Positions 61,927 to 64,000 of a DNA stretch of 64,000 nt are shown piece after piece (the stretch's first letter is position 1; every line of letters starts with the position of its first letter). Below the pieces are notes generated by a model. It searched no databases, had not been told where the DNA came from, and saw only the letters and a program-made list of their open reading frames with translations. Both the position numbers and the translations under genes were made by a program. The DNA comes from JABDGM01 sp963738665. GTDB lineage: Bacteria > Planctomycetota > Planctomycetia > Pirellulales > Lacipirellulaceae. The stretch is from contig CAVTXL010000016.1 in assembly GCA_963738665.1 (NCBI GenBank), forward strand, positions 1 through 64,000. Direction: 5' to 3'.

Positions 61927-63065
61927 TTGACGATTCGCTCTATAAATCCGAAGTCGAACAGGCCCAGGCCAATGTCGATTCGGCTCGCTCGCTGGTCGAG
62001 TCGTCGACGGCCCAGGTGGCCGACGCCGTGGCCAACGTCGAACGGGCCAAGAAGGAGCTGCTGCAGTTGCAGGCGTACCTGTATAAAGCGCAGCGGGACC
62101 TCACCCGCGCCGACGCCGCCCGCAAAGTTTCGCCAACCTCTGTCACCGACGCCGAGATCGACCTGGCACGGTCCACCTACGAAGCGGCCGACGCCTCGAT
62201 CGGCGTCGGCACGGCGGCGATCGCCCAGGCGCAGGCCCAGGTTGCCGTCGCCCAAGGCGCCGTCGCTAAAGCAAACGCCGACTTCGCCAGCGCCGAGGCC
62301 ACGCTCAAGCGGGCAGAAATCAACCTCGGGTATTGCACGATCAAATCGCCGGTCGACGGCGTGATCATCGATCGTCGCGTAAACGTCGGCCAAACAGTCG
62401 TCTCCAGCTTCAACGCGCCGAGCCTGTTCCTGATCGCCAAAGATGTCAAGCGGATGCAGATTTGGGCCTCGGTGAACGAGGCCGACGTTGGTCACATTCA
62501 TCCGGGCCAGACCGTTCGTTACAGCGTCGAGAACTTGCCCGGCCGGATGCTGACCGGCGTCGTCGCGCCCGACAACCCCCGCTGGAACGCCAGCATGAAT
62601 CAAAATGTCGTCACATACACGGTCGTCATCGAAACCGACAATTCCAGCGGCGAGCTGCTGCCGTACATCACGGCCGACGTGGAGTTCGATGTGGCCGCGC
62701 ATCACGGCGTGCTCATCGTGCCGAATACGGCCCTGCGCTGGCGGCCGTCGGTCGACCGCGTCGTGGCATCGGGGCTCGATCCGTCGCTCGTGGGCGGCCG
62801 CGACGGGGCCGGCAAAACCGGGAAAGCCGCCGACGTTCCCGACGGCCAGCCCGGTTCGATTGGTACAATTTGGGTGCAGGAAAGCGGTCGCGTTCGGCCG
62901 GTGACCGTCCGGCAAGTGCTGACGGACGGGACGCGGACCGAAGTTGAAGCACCCGACTTGCGCGAGGGGGCGCCCGTCGTCATCGGCGAAGCAGCCGCTG
63001 CCGCGGCCGACGAAGCGGTCGATCCGTTCTCACCAAAGATATTTGGCAACAAGTCAAAGCAATAG
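61868..63065 (+). CDS. MacA/HlyD-like efflux adaptor, main part
   Basis: Continues the adaptor (about 475 residues in all). Long alpha-hairpin (YKSEVEQAQANVDSARSLVE to EATLKRAEINLGYC), the second lipoyl half TIKSPVDGVIIDRRVNVGQT, a beta-barrel domain (RMQIWASVNEADVGHIHPGQ, VRYSVENLPGRMLTGVV) and a membrane-proximal domain (VPNTALRWRPS). Periplasmic adaptors of this type link an ABC pump (MacB) to an outer-membrane channel. The ABC ATPase gene follows 93 bases downstream, supporting a MacAB-type operon. Confidence 0.88.
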
Positions 63066-63079
63066 ACATTAGGAGTTGA

Positions 63080-63143
63080 AGGACGGACGATCCTGTCCGT
63101 CACACAGCAACGATTCAAGGCGGACAAGATTCTCCGCCCTACG
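63080..63143. repeat. Paired GGACGGA and GGCGGACA palindromes
   Basis: AGGACGGACGATCCTGTCCG and AGGCGGACAAGATTCTCCGC are two short imperfect palindromes in the leader between the adaptor and ABC genes, another REP-like unit. Confidence 0.65.
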
Positions 63144-63157
63144 ATGTGAGTCCCGCA

Positions 63158-64000
63158 ATGGAGCTCGTCAAGCTCGAAGACATTCGCAAGACCTATCACC
63201 TGGGCGAAATCGACGTCCCGGTTTTGCGGGGCATTTCGCTGGTGATTCGTCGCGGCGAATCGGTCGCCCTGATGGGCGCCAGCGGCTCGGGCAAAACAAC
63301 GCTGATGAACCTCATCGGCTGCCTCGATCGGCCCACCTCCGGCAAGTACTGGCTCGACGGCGAAGACATGTCGCAGAAGTCGCCGGCCCAGCGGGCAGTG
63401 GCCCGCAACGACAAAATCGGCTTCGTGTTTCAAAACTTCAACCTGCTGCCGCGCACCAGCGCGCTCGACAACGTCCTCTTGCCGCTCGAGTATTCCCGGA
63501 TCGACGTGCCCGATGCGGTCGCCCGCGAGCGGGCCGTCGGCCTCTTGCAGCGGCTCGGCCTCGGCGACCGGCTGGGCAACGAACCGGCGAAACTTTCCGG
63601 CGGACAGCAGCAGCGCGTGGCGATCGCCCGCGCACTCGTCAACCAGCCGTCGCTGCTGTTGGCCGATGAGCCGACCGGCGCGCTCGACTCGCGGACCGGC
63701 GAAGAAACGCTCAAACTCTTCCAGCAACTCAATCGCGACGACGGCATCACGGTCGTACTGGTGACGCACGACGCCCACGTGGCCGAGGCCGCCGACCGCG
63801 TGATCCACATTCGCGACGGCCTCGTCGAAGGCAGCACCGTCCCCGCTGGCGGGCCCCATGTAGCGGTCCCTCTCTCCTTGGGCGAGCGCCGGGGTGAGGG
63901 AGAATCACCGGTAGCCAAAGCACCCGCACCCTGCCTTCTCCCAGAGGGAGAGGGTTCTGGCAACAAGCACTTTGGCGATGCCGTCACGCAAGCTGCCTCG
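63158..64000 (+). CDS. MacB-type ABC transporter ATP-binding protein (3' end outside window)
   Basis: 281 codons, open to the window edge. Walker A GASGSGKT at 40-47, Q-loop VFQNFNLLPRT, signature LSGGQ at 146-150, Walker B LLLADE at 166-171 and switch His204 (VTHD). This is the LolD/MacB-like ATPase subfamily. After the normal end of the domain (RVIHIRDGLVEGS, about residue 227) the frame enters a palindromic repeat (PLSLGERRGEGESP ... CLLPEGEGSG), so the tail is repeat-derived. A permease domain or gene probably lies beyond 64000. Confidence 0.9.
   Translation, partial: MELVKLEDIRKTYHLGEIDVPVLRGISLVIRRGESVALMGASGSGKTTLMNLIGCLDRPTSGKYWLDGEDMSQKSPAQRAVARNDKIGFVFQNFNLLPRTSALDNVLLPLEYSRIDVPDAVARERAVGLLQRLGLGDRLGNEPAKLSGGQQQRVAIARALVNQPSLLLADEPTGALDSRTGEETLKLFQQLNRDDGITVVLVTHDAHVAEAADRVIHIRDGLVEGSTVPAGGPHVAVPLSLGERRGEGESPVAKAPAPCLLPEGEGSGNKHFGDAVTQAAS
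63868..63954. repeat. In-frame palindromic element in the MacB-type gene
   Basis: CCCTCTCTCCTTGGG at 63868-63882 and CCCAGAGGGAGAGGG at 63940-63954 form imperfect inverted arms; the inside reads GCGCCGGGGTGAGGGAGAA. It is read in frame as LSLGERRGEGE and LLPEGEG. Confidence 0.8.

Noticed and set aside
1..64000. CRISPR array, tRNA, rRNA, riboswitch or prophage
   Set aside because: Scanned by eye for regular spaced repeats, cloverleaf ends and phage genes; none found. A tRNA or covariance-model scan could still reveal a missed small RNA.

Overview
The window looks like a chromosomal segment of a GC-rich planctomycete, most likely Pirellulales-like. The clues are the DUF1549/DUF1553 and DUF1501 gene pair, many PEP-CTERM-tailed secreted proteins (two with dockerin-like calcium repeats), two giant secreted proteins that begin with the planctomycete signature LE(P/A)RQMLSA, ECF sigma factors coupled to TPR-bearing Ser/Thr kinases, a very large GspD-like secretin, and many short palindromic repeats. 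No rRNA, tRNA, CRISPR array, prophage or complete transposon was seen.

Layout. 0.2-0.64 kb: 3' remnant of an IS66 transposase. 1.1-5.7 kb: PEP-CTERM/dockerin surface proteins, including a metzincin protease. 5.7-14.6 kb: housekeeping and redox genes (hisI, a RidA-like gene, a degenerate GGDEF protein, a thioredoxin-trypsin fusion, metG, a redoxin/cytochrome/copper-oxygenase-like fusion, DUF2237). 14.8-17.9 kb: the DUF1549/DUF1553-DUF1501 pair. 17.9-24 kb: secreted proteins of unknown role, a DUF1570 putative peptidase, a TPR protein and ychF. 24.4-28.5 kb: secretin. 28.5-30.7 kb: DUF423, a membrane protein, a SUKH-like protein and an orphan ECF sigma factor. 30.7-32 kb: a gene-free block. 32-36.5 kb: giant multidomain metalloprotease. 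36.6-40.9 kb: ECF sigma/kinase-TPR module A. 41.3-47.2 kb: more large secreted proteins. 47.8-51.4 kb: sigma/kinase module B. 51.5-56.2 kb: subtilase, UxaC-like isomerase, cytochrome c-like protein. 56.7-58.6 kb: phosphohexomutase. 58.8-61.3 kb: NfeD/flotillin pair. 61.6-64 kb: MacA/MacB-type efflux system, cut by the window end.

Two features dominate. First, at least 15 conserved genes (ychF, the secretin, both kinases, the phosphohexomutase and others) can be read only by changing frame, often at homopolymers. This pattern points to residual indel errors in the assembly rather than mass pseudogenisation, so split genes are listed here as pieces that should be read as one protein. Second, several families of palindromic or tandem short repeats recur. 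Some lie between genes, but others are inserted in frame inside conserved coding genes (phosphohexomutase twice, kinase A, kinase B, the MacB-type ATPase, and the 5' edge of the UxaC-like gene). This resembles Rickettsia palindromic elements and is the most interesting candidate phenomenon in the window.

Overall the window combines ordinary metabolism with a large investment in exported, surface-exposed proteins and in sigma/kinase signalling.
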